The notes: a model not told the origin generated them from the letters alone. DNA of 64,000 nt from Terriglobia bacterium (GCA_951813285.1 OX638355.1:4235136-4299135); one strand, 5' to 3'; positions 36,081 through 44,700 are shown, numbered from the stretch's first letter. Numbers and translations: made by a program.

Positions 36081-36286
36081 CGAACCACGAATGGACACAA
36101 ATGAACACCAATAAACGGATTAGTGAGTTGTTGATTCTCGGGGTATGACTACCAATGTCGAGGGAGTAATCTATGAAGGACATCATGAAATACAAAGGGA
36201 ACAAAATCGCAGAAGCACTTGGGTGCCGCTTGTCGTTCGAGTAGGTCCATCTGTCTTCGTGTTTATTCGTGTCTATTCGTGGTTCG
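36081..36286 (+). repeat. repeat family B, copy B1
   Basis: A 206-bp element beginning CGAACCACGAATGGACAC and ending ATTCGTGGTTCG, so its ends are inverted repeats of each other. It aligns along its whole length with the reverse complement of 39803-40006, including TCTATGAAGGACA and GCAGAAGCA in the interior. Homology continues to about 36330 (GACGATTGGGCGTTTTTCCT). Non-coding: the frame is not preserved between copies. Confidence 0.75.
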
Positions 36287-36391
36287 TGGTTATTGACGAT
36301 TGGGCGTTTTTCCTCAAATGATCCACACCGCAGGGTGGGGGCACGGCTAACCACTAGTCACTAATCACTTCCATCGCCCCGCCGGCAGCTC
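36287..36391. other. spacer after repeat B1
   Basis: The first 40 bp extend the family B homology. The rest contains CCACTAGTCACTAATCACTT, a simple word-like repeat at 36351-36370. No gene is recognised. Confidence 0.4.
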
Positions 36392-37663
36392 TCAGGCCAC
36401 CCAGATGTCCCGGCTGACGATCGACTCCGGGGTCAGGACCTCACGGCCGGTTTCCGTCACCAGCACCACGTCCTCCAGTCCGTACTTGTTGCTCACCTCC
36501 CAGAGGGGATACCCGCCCCGGTGGTAGAAGAAGGGCTCGATGCAAAGCACCATGTCGGGTTCGATCCGGGTCCGGCTGCCGATGGAAATCCCCGGCATCT
36601 CGTGGATGTCCAGTCCCAGACTGTGACCGATGCTGGACCAGCCCATGGACTGGCACCAGTCCACGAAGTCGGGATAGCCCGCATCCCGAATGACCTGTTG
36701 GGAAGCCTCATAGACTTCTCCCAAACTGGCGCCCGGCTTGACTGCCTCGATGGCCGCCTGTTCGCTGGCCTTGGCGATCTCAAAGCCGCGGCGCTGATCG
36801 GCGGTCGGCTCTCCCAGGCAGGCAAACCTTTTGAAATCGGCGAAGTAGCCGTCGTAGGTGCAGCCGCCGTCAAACTGAAGCAGGCTTCCCCGACCCAGGA
36901 CCATCTCCCGCCGAGGGGTCGAATCGGCCCACAGGGCCCTGTCGGGCCCCGCGTAGAGAGCCAGAAAGTGGATCTGACTGCCTCCCTCGGCGTGCATCCG
37001 GGCCGACATGATGTTGGCAATGTCCCGTTCGCTCTTTCCCTCACACATGGCCTCGAAGCCGGCCTTTACCCCCAGGCAGGAGATGCGGCATGCCTCCCGC
37101 AACCGCCGCACCTCTTCCGGTGACTTGATACGACGCACGGCCCACATGATGTCCCCGCAATCGCCCCAGCGAACCCCGGGCAAGGCCGCCCGAATGCGAT
37201 CGAAACATTCCACCGACAGCCCCATGCGGAAGTGAGCGCTCATCTCTGTGGCGATATGGGCCCGGCTCAGGCCCAGCTTCCGCAACCAGGATGCCGTCGC
37301 CTGCACCAGACTGTCGCCGACGCGGCCGGTATAGAATCCCACCGGAAAGTCCCATCGGATCACGGTTTCCACCCAGGCGGCCTCGGCTTGAATCTGGCAT
37401 CCCTCGGGGCAGAAGACAACTGGAGGAAGATCCTCCTTTCTGGGGATGAAAGCCATGTAGAAGTAGGCGGGCACGATCCAGCCCACTTCATAAAATCCCG
37501 TGGCATAGCGCACGTTGGTCTGCTGGGTCAGCAGCAGTCCATCGACACCCGACCGTTCCATCTCTTCCCGGAGCCGTCCCAGGCGCCGCTCGAACTCCTG
37601 CCGGCTGCAGTCGGCAAAAAATCCGCTTCGCTTCTGGCGGGTGACTTTCAGACTGTCGGGCAT
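36392..37663 (-). CDS. M24 metallopeptidase (Xaa-Pro dipeptidase/creatinase-like)
   Basis: A 423-residue pita-bread-fold hydrolase with an N-terminal creatinase-type domain (residues about 20-165). Metal ligands are visible in order: FDGGCTYDGYFADFKRF (two aspartates, about residue 255), GHSLGLDIHEMPGI (histidine, about 348), LCIEPFFYH (glutamate, about 377) and LEDVVLVTE (glutamate, about 400). All ligands are present, so the enzyme should be active. Substrate could be a Xaa-Pro dipeptide, creatine or a related amide. GGGAGGA lies 3-4 nt before the ATG. It follows the TPP alpha-half gene on the same strand. Confidence 0.88.
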   Translation of the reverse strand: MPDSLKVTRQKRSGFFADCSRQEFERRLGRLREEMERSGVDGLLLTQQTNVRYATGFYEVGWIVPAYFYMAFIPRKEDLPPVVFCPEGCQIQAEAAWVETVIRWDFPVGFYTGRVGDSLVQATASWLRKLGLSRAHIATEMSAHFRMGLSVECFDRIRAALPGVRWGDCGDIMWAVRRIKSPEEVRRLREACRISCLGVKAGFEAMCEGKSERDIANIMSARMHAEGGSQIHFLALYAGPDRALWADSTPRREMVLGRGSLLQFDGGCTYDGYFADFKRFACLGEPTADQRRGFEIAKASEQAAIEAVKPGASLGEVYEASQQVIRDAGYPDFVDWCQSMGWSSIGHSLGLDIHEMPGISIGSRTRIEPDMVLCIEPFFYHRGGYPLWEVSNKYGLEDVVLVTETGREVLTPESIVSRDIWVA

Positions 37664-37729
37664 GGTTCCTCCCGGAAGAAAGGATGCGAGGGAGGTCGTT
37701 GGAGGGGTTGGACCGGGGCGGTCCCAATC

Positions 37730-38263
37730 TCAAGTCATCTCCCGCGTCACCAGCAGGGCGACGGGAGTCGACTGGCGATGGGCCTTCTCAACCGAGGCGT
37801 TGACCTTGGCGATGTCCTGCTCGCCATGGAGGTAGTCGAAAGGCAATCCCCAGGCCTGCAAGGTGGGCTCGGTGAGCACCGCCGCCGAGTCCAGGTCGGG
37901 ACGGCTCAGCAAACGCCCGTCCGGTTTCTCCGGGAGCGGTCCGAAGCGTTCCAGCTTGGCATAGCCCCGAAAGGTGATCAAGCAGAGAAGGGGGATCCTC
38001 ATGCGCAGGACCGTACCGCGAAAGCTGTCCCCGCTCTCCAGCAAGCCGGTGTTCTGAATCAGGACGGCCGGGGCTCGGCCTCCCATCCAGAGCCCGGCGG
38101 CCATGGCGAAAGCCTCTCCTTCGCGGGTGACCAGGCGGATGACGGGCTCCCCGCCATCCTTCAGCAGGGCGAACAGGGCCGCCGAGCTGTTGTCGGGGAG
38201 CCCCACCACGTCAGTGATACCCGCCCTGCAAAGCGCCTCGACAATGGACCGGGCCTTGGCCAT
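37730..38263 (-). CDS. thiamine-diphosphate enzyme, alpha half (sulfopyruvate decarboxylase-like)
   Basis: A 177-residue protein with only the pyrimidine-binding half of a TPP enzyme: GITDVVGLPDNSSAALFALL (about residue 14), VTREGEAFAMAAGLWMGG with the conserved activating glutamate (about 46), and LIQNTGLLESGDSF (about 68). This matches ComD-type alpha subunits. It starts 4 bp after the PQQ-like propeller gene and is followed by the M24 peptidase. The only beta half in the window is at 26741-27337, more than 10 kb away. Together they could form an alpha/beta decarboxylase acting on a 3-sulfo- or 3-phosphono-pyruvate-like acid. Confidence 0.85.
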   Translation of the reverse strand: MAKARSIVEALCRAGITDVVGLPDNSSAALFALLKDGGEPVIRLVTREGEAFAMAAGLWMGGRAPAVLIQNTGLLESGDSFRGTVLRMRIPLLCLITFRGYAKLERFGPLPEKPDGRLLSRPDLDSAAVLTEPTLQAWGLPFDYLHGEQDIAKVNASVEKAHRQSTPVALLVTREMT

Positions 38264-38267
38264 GACG

Positions 38268-39602
38268 CTATCTCAAAGCCAGGTCGAAGCAGGCCATCTC
38301 GCGCGAGTTGCGGACCAGCAGCAGTCCTTCGGACATGGCCGGGTGATTCCAGGTCTTGCCCCGAATCGCGGAGAAGCGGGCCAGTTCCTGCTGCCGCTCC
38401 GGATCGGCCTTGACCAGCGCCAGTTCGCCCGACTCGGTCAGGACGATCAGGTGGTCCCCGGCCAGCAGAAGCTGTCCGTGCCCGTAGCGGCCCCCTTTCC
38501 ACCTGAGTTCGCCGGTCTCGGCCCGGATACAGGCCAGGATGCCTTCGTCCAACCCGTAGATGAATCCGTCCTTCAACACGGAGCTGGTGAATTTGTTCTT
38601 CATGCGGCGATTCTGCCAAAAGGCGCTCGCCGCAAATCCCGCGGACGTCCGGCTCACCTGCACCACCGCCGCGCCATGGCCGTAGCCCGCCGAGATGAAG
38701 ACCCGGTCCTCTCCCAGCAGGATCGGTTGGGCGACGTTGACGTCATAGTCGGTGATCCAGGGAAAGTCCCACAGGAGCGATCCGTCCTCGGCGGCGAGCC
38801 CCATCATCCGCTTGGCGCTCACGATCAGAAGCTGGGATTGACCGGCCAGGGTAACCCACATGGGAGAGGTGTAGGCCTGCTTGTCGCTCAGCGATTTCCA
38901 CAAGACATTCCCCGTCTCCTTGTGGTAGGCCGCCACCGATCTGCCACGGGAACCGCCCGGCAGCACAATGACCTTTTCTTCCACGATCAGGGGCGAGGCC
39001 GACATACCCCAGGTCAGGTTCCTGGCCCTATTGTCCTGCAGTATGTTTCGAGACCAGATCAATCGCCCCTCGGAAGCATCCAGGCAACGCAGCTCTCCGG
39101 TGGCTCCCTGCGCAAAGATCCGGCCCTGGTGCCAGGTGGGCGTGGCCCGGGGCCCGTCTCCGCCCAGGGACTCCTCGAAGGCAGCCTCCCAGGAATGGGT
39201 CCAGATCTCATCCCCCGTCCGCAAATCATAAGCCGCCACCACTTCCCGCGCGCCGCGCTGCTCAATGGTAAAGCCCCGACCCTTGGCCAGAACCAGGGAG
39301 GCATATCCGCCGCCGACGGTTCGACGCCAGAGGGGCTTCAAGCCCTGCTCCGGCCAACGGGTCCGGATAGGGGCTTCCCGATAATGGCCGTCGCGCATCG
39401 GCCCCCTGAAGTCGGTCCATCCCTCGGCCTTTGGTGAAGCCGCCGGTCCGGTCCCAGGAATGCCAACAATGGCGGAAGACAGTGCAGCCTCGGTTGAACT
39501 GGTTTCACTCCCCATCCAAAGCGGGAGCGCTGCCAAGGCAGTCAGCACCCCGCACGTCAGACCCCGCATCAGGCTCGAACGCATCCAGGCTCTCAGGATC
39601 AT
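38268..39602 (-). CDS. exported PQQ-like beta-propeller protein
   Basis: A 444-residue protein with a signal segment (about residues 12-32, LTALAALPLWMG) and seven or so beta-propeller blades with the PQQ-like AxDxxTGxxxW pattern (AAYDLRTGDEIWTHSW, CLDASEGRLIWSRN, AAYHKETGNVLWKSL). No quinone-binding cysteine pair or calcium site of real quinoprotein dehydrogenases was identified, so it is probably a binding or assembly protein. It is related to the protein at 44701-46065 (both have a WxxFRG/WRG start and a WPxxGLxxxW stretch). The ATG at 39602 follows GGGGAGG by 5 nt. Confidence 0.85.
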   Translation of the reverse strand: MILRAWMRSSLMRGLTCGVLTALAALPLWMGSETSSTEAALSSAIVGIPGTGPAASPKAEGWTDFRGPMRDGHYREAPIRTRWPEQGLKPLWRRTVGGGYASLVLAKGRGFTIEQRGAREVVAAYDLRTGDEIWTHSWEAAFEESLGGDGPRATPTWHQGRIFAQGATGELRCLDASEGRLIWSRNILQDNRARNLTWGMSASPLIVEEKVIVLPGGSRGRSVAAYHKETGNVLWKSLSDKQAYTSPMWVTLAGQSQLLIVSAKRMMGLAAEDGSLLWDFPWITDYDVNVAQPILLGEDRVFISAGYGHGAAVVQVSRTSAGFAASAFWQNRRMKNKFTSSVLKDGFIYGLDEGILACIRAETGELRWKGGRYGHGQLLLAGDHLIVLTESGELALVKADPERQQELARFSAIRGKTWNHPAMSEGLLLVRNSREMACFDLALR

Positions 39603-39802
39603 GTCGCCTCCCCAACTCACGGCCGCTGTCCCCGGCTGCCTTGAAGATATCCCAGACCTTCCATCAGGCCAACCGGAAAACGCCGGAAAACCCGGCGCCG
39701 TTTGGCGAGCCCGCATTTCTCACCGGCGGGTGTGATCGTGACAAGGGTGCAGAATCTGAGGGGCGAATCAATCGAGGAAAAACACCCTATCGTCATTAAA
39801 GA

Positions 39803-40006
39803 CGAACCACGAATGAACACGAATTCACACGAATGCAGGTGGACTCACTCAAACGAGAAGCGGCTCCAAAATGCTTCTGCAACGCTGTTACCTTGGTATG
39901 ATTTCGTGTCCTTCATAGATAACCCCTCGATGCCGATTGTCACACCCCCCAATCGACAACTCATCAATTCGTTTATTGGTGTTCATTCGTGTCCATTCGT
40001 GGTTCG
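39803..40006 (-). repeat. repeat family B, copy B2 (inverted relative to B1)
   Basis: A 204-bp element with CGAACCACGAATG at one end and CATTCGTGGTTCG at the other. It aligns with the reverse complement of B1 (36081-36286), with homology continuing outward to about 39760 (GAGGAAAAACACC). It lies in the 1070-bp gap between divergent genes, next to a family D word repeat and families C and A. Confidence 0.75.
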
Positions 40007-40090
40007 CCGTTTTCCCTTAGAGTGAAACAACGAATCTTCATAGCCGGTCGGGAACAAGGACCCTGTCGTGCTAAACCGGTTTTCGACTTA

Positions 40091-40126
40091 TTGAACATGG
40101 ATGCACAGGATAGACAGGATTAACAG
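40091..40126 (+). repeat. short word-like repeat (GGATxxACAGGAT), family D
   Basis: TTGAACATGGATGCACAGGA, then TAGACAGGATTAACAG: a 36-bp run of near-copies of a GGAT-ACAGGAT word. It occurs once in this window but has the same style as the other intergenic repeats. Confidence 0.4.
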
Positions 40127-40157
40127 CCAGCCGTTTTCGTTTTGGAAATGAAGACGA

Positions 40158-40373
40158 ACCACAAAAAGCACAAAAGTCACAAAACGAATTTCTTGATTTC
40201 GAGTCTTGACGATCTGACGATCTGAAGTTGATCCCCATGGCGCCGTGTTGACCGGATGTAGGCAGATAGCGCGGAACTCGTGCGACATGTTCGGGAGTCA
40301 ACGCCTTGCAGGCTTTCAGTGTTCTGCTGTTTCAGTGTTCTGCTGTTTTTGTGTTTTTGTGCCTTTTGTGGCC
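40158..40373. repeat. repeat family C with CACAAAA-type inverted ends
   Basis: The left end reads ACCACAAAAAGCACAAAAGT and CACAAAACG; the right end reads TTTTTGTGTTTTTGTGCC and TTTTGTGGCC, its approximate complement. The ends are made of 9-nt units (CACAAAAAG, CACAAAAGT, CACAAAACG). The interior has GACGATCT and GTGTTCTGCTGTTTCA direct repeats. About 216 bp, non-coding. Confidence 0.55.
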
Positions 40374-40420
40374 ATTCCCGGCAAAGGTCCCGCTGCTGAA
40401 TTTTGCAAAAGGCTCGAGAG

Positions 40421-40561
40421 TGAAACAATCGGAAATCGACCACCCCTTCCCGACCATGGTATCCCGTTACGATTAACCTCAGCGCCTTAGTGGCCCTTCG
40501 TCGTTCTTAGTGGCCCTTCGTGGATACCTCTTTTTTCTTTTGTTTTTTTTCGTTTGTTTCA
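40421..40561 (-). repeat. repeat family A, complete copy A2
   Basis: A 141-bp element, the reverse-complement counterpart of 21022-21142. It is bounded by TGAAACAATCG and CGTTTGTTTCA (10 of 11 bp complementary). The interior holds TGGCCCTTCGTCGTTCTTAG, TGGCCCTTCGTGGATA and GATTAACCTCAGCGCC; the reverse complement of the last is preserved in A1 as GGCGTTGAGGTGAACC. Confidence 0.75.
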
Positions 40562-40672
40562 GATAAGCCCGGCGGTCTCGGCGGCCACGACCCCGCCAAA
40601 AAGCGGCCGCAGTCGGAAACGGTTGTAATAAACTGGCCGGATTCCATCAGGATCGAAAAGAAAGGCGCGATC

Positions 40673-43288
40673 ATGAACCCGGAACTTCGGTTTTCTCCTC
40701 TCTTCTGGGTCTTGCTGCTGGCCCTGGGAAGCCTGGCCTCGACCGGCTGCTCCCGCTCCCCTCAAACCCCGGACGCAGCTCGGCAAGCGACGCCCCGGCC
40801 CGGTGGGACCTATGCCGCCGCCAGGCACGGTGGCGGCTACATGCACAACTATTACTTCCCGCCGGCGCCTTCGGCCACGCCTTGGGCCCCCGCCTGGTCT
40901 CCCGACGGCAAGCAGATCGCCGTTGGCCTGCATGGCTCCATCTGGCGGATCGACCTGGCGAGCTCGGAAGCCTTTGAACTGACCTACGATGGGCACTATC
41001 ACTCGTCTCCCGACTGGTCCCCGGACGGCAGGTGGATCGTCTACACCGCCGATCACGGGGGCCGCACCATCCAGCTTCAGATACTGAACCTGGAAACGGG
41101 GCTCTCCCGCACCCTGTCCGACGACGCCCATCTCTACGCCGATCCGGTGTTTTCCCCCAAGGGAGACCGGCTGGCCTACGTCTCCACCGAACCCAACGGG
41201 TACTTCAACATCTACGTGCGTCCCATCCGGGAGGGGCGCTGGGCCGGGCCGGCCACCGCGCTCACGCGGGACCATTCCTACGGAAAAACGCGCCTCTACT
41301 TCGGGGAATGGGACATGCACATTCAACCCGCCTGGAGCCCGAACGGAAAAGAGCTGCTCCTGCTTTCCAACCGGGGCGTCCCCCTGGGATCGGGACACCT
41401 GTGGCGCATGCCGATTGACCGGCCGGGCATGGACAATGCCGAGCCCGTCCTGAAGGAGCAGAGCCTCTACCGCACCCGCCCCCACCTCTCTCCCGACGGA
41501 AAGCGCTTTGTCTACGCCTCCACCGGCGGGGCCACCGATCAGTTCAACCACCTCTACGTGCTGCCCATTGCCGGCGGTGCGCCCTACAAGCTGACTTTCG
41601 GCGGTTACGACCACTTCCATCCCCGCTGGTCCCCGGACGGAGAGCGGATCGCCTACATCTCGAACCAGCCACCGCTTCCATCCGGCCCCGGTTTGCCCCG
41701 GTTGTGGCTGATGGAGACTTACGGCGGCCGCAAGGAGAGGGTGCAGCCTCGGGAATACCACTGGAAACGCCCCATGGGAATCCTCCGGGCGGAGGTGCGG
41801 GACCGGAGCACCGGCCGCAAGACGGCCGCCCGGATCTACGGGAAAGCGGCCGACGGCAAGCTCTACCCACCCGGAGACAGCTACGCCCGCGTCGGCGTCT
41901 CGGGAGAGCCCCTGTTCCATACCGGCGGATCATTCGAGATGACTCTTCCGCCGGGAAAAATGACCCTGGAGGCGGTCAAGGGGCTGGAGTACCGGCCAGC
42001 CCGGCAGGAGGTGGAGATCCGTGCCGGCGAGATCTCCCGGGTCAGCCTGGTGCTGTCGCCGATGGTCGACATGGCCGCGCGGGGATGGTTCAGCGGCTCC
42101 ACCCACGTACACATGAACTACGGCGGAAACCTGCGCAATACGCTGGAGAACCTGATGTTCCTGGCCAAAGCCGAGGATCAGGATGTGGTCTGCGAGCTGA
42201 TCGCCAACAAGGACAACCGCATCCTGGACTGGGACGCCTTCGTTCCCAACCGGATCGAACACCCGGTCTCCATGTCCGATCCCGACCTGGTGGTGATCGT
42301 GGGAGAGGAATACCGGCCCCCCTTTCACGGCCACGTCTCGCTGCTGGGCCTTCGAGACCATCTCATCTCACCCTTCACCACCGGCTACGAAGGCACCGGC
42401 ATCGAGAGCCTCTATCCCAGCAACACCGACATGTTTCGCAAGGCCAGGGCTCAAGGGGCCCTGGTCGGATACGTCCACGCCTATGGAGGGGATACCGATC
42501 CCCTGGAAAGGGGCTTGACCCACGCCAGGACATTCCCGGTGGATGCGGCCCTGGGCACGGTCGACACCCTGGAGTGGTCCTCGCCCAACTCGGCCACCCT
42601 GCGTGTCTGGCACCACACTTTGAACAACGACCTGGGCATCACGCCGGTGGGAGGAGAGGACGCCATAACCGACCTGCAACGATCCAGCCTGCCGGGGGCC
42701 GTCCGCACCTACGCCTTCCTGAGGGGCAAGCTGACGGCCCAATCCTGGATCGAGTCTGTCCGGCAGGGAAGGACCTTCTTCAGCAGCGGTCCGCTGCTGG
42801 ACTTTCGCATCCACGACCGGATTCCCGGGGATAAATTGGAACTGCCCGCGGAAGGCGGAACCATCCGTCTGCAGGCCACGGTCCGGTCCATCGCCCCCCT
42901 GGAAAGGGTGACCCTCTATCGCAACGGCGAGGTGCTCGAGGAGTTCCCTCTCACCGAAGGGCAGTCGGAGGTTTCCATAGAGGAGGCGATCGAGGTGAGG
43001 AAAAGCGGATGGTTCAGCCTGACGGCCACCGGACCCCGCCGTTCCCATCCCCTGGAGACCGGCTACCCCATGGCTTCCACCAATGCCATCCGGGTCTACG
43101 TCGGCAACGGCAAGATTCGCAGCCGACGCTCGGCCGAGTACTTCATGCGATGGATCGACCGCTTGAAGCGGCAGGCGGCGGAGTGGCCCGATTGGAGATC
43201 ATCGGCTGAGAAAAACCACGTTCTTGGGCAGTTCGATCAGGCCAGGCGCGTCTACGAACGGTTGGCCGGCGAGGCGGATGGGGAGTGA
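40673..43288 (+). CDS. PD40 (TolB-like) / CehA metallohydrolase lipoprotein
   Basis: An 871-residue protein with a lipoprotein signal (LGSLASTGC lipobox). Residues about 60-350 contain six TolB/PD40-type repeats (PAWSPDGKQIAVGL, PDWSPDGRWIVYTA, PVFSPKGDRLAYVS, PAWSPNGKELLLLS, PHLSPDGKRFVYAS, PRWSPDGERIAYIS), forming a propeller. Residues about 475-740 have the CehA/McbA PHP-type hydrolase signature GSTHVHMNYGG with downstream HVSLLGLRDHL and YVHAYGG histidines. The fusion suggests surface capture plus hydrolysis of a substrate. The start at 40673 is chosen because the signal begins there. Confidence 0.85.
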   Translation: MNPELRFSPLFWVLLLALGSLASTGCSRSPQTPDAARQATPRPGGTYAAARHGGGYMHNYYFPPAPSATPWAPAWSPDGKQIAVGLHGSIWRIDLASSEAFELTYDGHYHSSPDWSPDGRWIVYTADHGGRTIQLQILNLETGLSRTLSDDAHLYADPVFSPKGDRLAYVSTEPNGYFNIYVRPIREGRWAGPATALTRDHSYGKTRLYFGEWDMHIQPAWSPNGKELLLLSNRGVPLGSGHLWRMPIDRPGMDNAEPVLKEQSLYRTRPHLSPDGKRFVYASTGGATDQFNHLYVLPIAGGAPYKLTFGGYDHFHPRWSPDGERIAYISNQPPLPSGPGLPRLWLMETYGGRKERVQPREYHWKRPMGILRAEVRDRSTGRKTAARIYGKAADGKLYPPGDSYARVGVSGEPLFHTGGSFEMTLPPGKMTLEAVKGLEYRPARQEVEIRAGEISRVSLVLSPMVDMAARGWFSGSTHVHMNYGGNLRNTLENLMFLAKAEDQDVVCELIANKDNRILDWDAFVPNRIEHPVSMSDPDLVVIVGEEYRPPFHGHVSLLGLRDHLISPFTTGYEGTGIESLYPSNTDMFRKARAQGALVGYVHAYGGDTDPLERGLTHARTFPVDAALGTVDTLEWSSPNSATLRVWHHTLNNDLGITPVGGEDAITDLQRSSLPGAVRTYAFLRGKLTAQSWIESVRQGRTFFSSGPLLDFRIHDRIPGDKLELPAEGGTIRLQATVRSIAPLERVTLYRNGEVLEEFPLTEGQSEVSIEEAIEVRKSGWFSLTATGPRRSHPLETGYPMASTNAIRVYVGNGKIRSRRSAEYFMRWIDRLKRQAAEWPDWRSSAEKNHVLGQFDQARRVYERLAGEADGE

Positions 43289-43307
43289 GGGAGCATTCCC
43301 TTCCCAT

Positions 43308-43742
43308 TCAATTCCCGCCGGAAGCGGCGGCCGACCAGGCGGTGAGGTCTCCCACACGGTAGGCGTCGGCGAAGCTCGCCTCAGTCATGTGTGTTTTCCG
43401 GCCGGTCGTCTTGGACGCGAAAGCCATGAGGGCGGTTTGAAAGTTGCTGGTCCCCGGAATTTCCAGACACATTTCGATGATCCGGGGTTCGGAGAATTCC
43501 CAAGGCTCGGAGGAATGCCGGGACCCGGAAACAGCCAGGCTGGTGGCGTTGCCGGTGAGCTTCCCGTTCAGGTCGAAGGTGCGGAATCGAAGCGTGGCGC
43601 CGGCGGGAGCGGCGCTTCCGGGCTGACTGGTGACCGAGGCCAGGCTGAGGTTGCGCCCGTTGCCGAATACACCGGGCCGGCGGGAAGTATCGGCGGTTCT
43701 GCTTTCTCTCCCCGGGGTTTCCGGATACAATGACCCTCCCAC
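43308..43742 (-). CDS. possible secreted-protein fragment or small orphan gene
   Basis: A 144-residue frame. From residue 28 on it reads like the C-terminal part of an extracytoplasmic repeat protein (LRFRTFDLNGKLTGNATSLA, then FQTALMAFASKTTGRKTHMT). The first 27 residues are low-complexity. There is no signal peptide, and the start is 22 bp from the divergent dioxygenase start, leaving little promoter room. It is either a 5'-truncated gene or a real small gene. Low confidence. Confidence 0.4.
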   Translation of the reverse strand: MGGSLYPETPGRESRTADTSRRPGVFGNGRNLSLASVTSQPGSAAPAGATLRFRTFDLNGKLTGNATSLAVSGSRHSSEPWEFSEPRIIEMCLEIPGTSNFQTALMAFASKTTGRKTHMTEASFADAYRVGDLTAWSAAASGGN

Positions 43743-43764
43743 GAAACGAGGAGGTGCCCCCGCA

Positions 43765-44670
43765 ATGCCGGAGTGTGTGGTTCAGGAACGAGAAATTCCT
43801 CCGGAAATCGTTGGCGAGCTGAGCGACAGTTCTTCCTGCCTGGACGATCCCAACGAGCTGCAGCGGCGGCTCAGGAACGAGGGATACCTGCTGCTGCGAC
43901 AGACGCTGGACTACGAGCAGGTGATGGCCGCGCGCCAGGAGATCCTGGAAGCCCTGGTGGAGGTGGGCGAGATCCATCCTCCGGCCAGCGAGGGCATCTT
44001 TACCGGGACCAGCCGGAGGCAGGAGCGGCCGGAGGGACTGGGGCCCTTCTGGAAGTCGGTCAGCGAAGGCCCGGCGATTCGGCAAGTGACCCACGGCGGG
44101 CAGCTTCGCCGGGTCATGGACCGGGTGCTGGGAACGCCCAGCAGGCCCCAGGACTACATCTTCCTCCGGGTGGCCGTCCCCGGCCGCTCCACCGGCCTTC
44201 ACTACGACCATCCCTTCTTTGCCAGGGGCTCGCAGCGGGTTCACACCGTGTGGCTGGCCCTGGGCGAAGTGACCATCGAGGAAGGTCCGCTGGTTGTGGT
44301 CGAGGGCTCCAACCGGTTCTCGGATCTGATCGATAGGGCTCGCGCCATCGACTACAACTCCACCTCTTCACCCAAAGTGATGGTGGACCCCCACCCGGTG
44401 GAGTTGGCCCGGCAGCGTCAGGTCAGGCTCCTGACCGCCGATTTCGGCCCGGGAGATCTGGTCGTCTTCGGCATGCACACCCTGCACGGCTCCCTGGACA
44501 ACCGGTCGCAGGCCGGGCGGGTGCGGCTCTCCTGTGACATTCGCTTTCAGCCGGCCGCCGATCCCCTGGACGACCGCTACTTCGGCCCCGACCCCAAGGG
44601 GACTACGGGGATCGGCTACGCCGAGCTGAACGGCGCCAAGCCCCTGACCATACCCTGGCACATGCGCTGA
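43765..44670 (+). CDS. phytanoyl-CoA dioxygenase family oxygenase
   Basis: A 301-residue Fe(II)/2-oxoglutarate oxygenase. The HxD iron motif is GLHYDHPFF (about residue 150); the distal histidine and 2-oxoglutarate-binding arginine fit FGMHTLHGSLDNRSQAGRVR (about 237). Substrate unknown; in such genomes these enzymes often act on small organic compounds rather than phytanoyl-CoA. GAGGAGG lies 10 nt before the ATG at 43765, which decides the start although the frame is open from 43630. Confidence 0.9.
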   Translation: MPECVVQEREIPPEIVGELSDSSSCLDDPNELQRRLRNEGYLLLRQTLDYEQVMAARQEILEALVEVGEIHPPASEGIFTGTSRRQERPEGLGPFWKSVSEGPAIRQVTHGGQLRRVMDRVLGTPSRPQDYIFLRVAVPGRSTGLHYDHPFFARGSQRVHTVWLALGEVTIEEGPLVVVEGSNRFSDLIDRARAIDYNSTSSPKVMVDPHPVELARQRQVRLLTADFGPGDLVVFGMHTLHGSLDNRSQAGRVRLSCDIRFQPAADPLDDRYFGPDPKGTTGIGYAELNGAKPLTIPWHMR

Positions 44671-44700
44671 AATTCGTCTCCGCAGCAACAGCAGCAGTCA

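Noticed and set aside
36061-36354. Conserved peptide encoded by the family B repeat copies (36061-36354 on - and 39702-40025 on +)
   Set aside because: The two translations look alike, but the aligned DNA has an indel that shifts the frame before the last third, and differences fall at all three codon positions, so the similarity reflects a DNA repeat, not a protein.
40520-40672. Upstream start for the PD40-CehA gene at 40520
   Set aside because: The extension would translate part of repeat A2 and push the lipoprotein signal into the interior.
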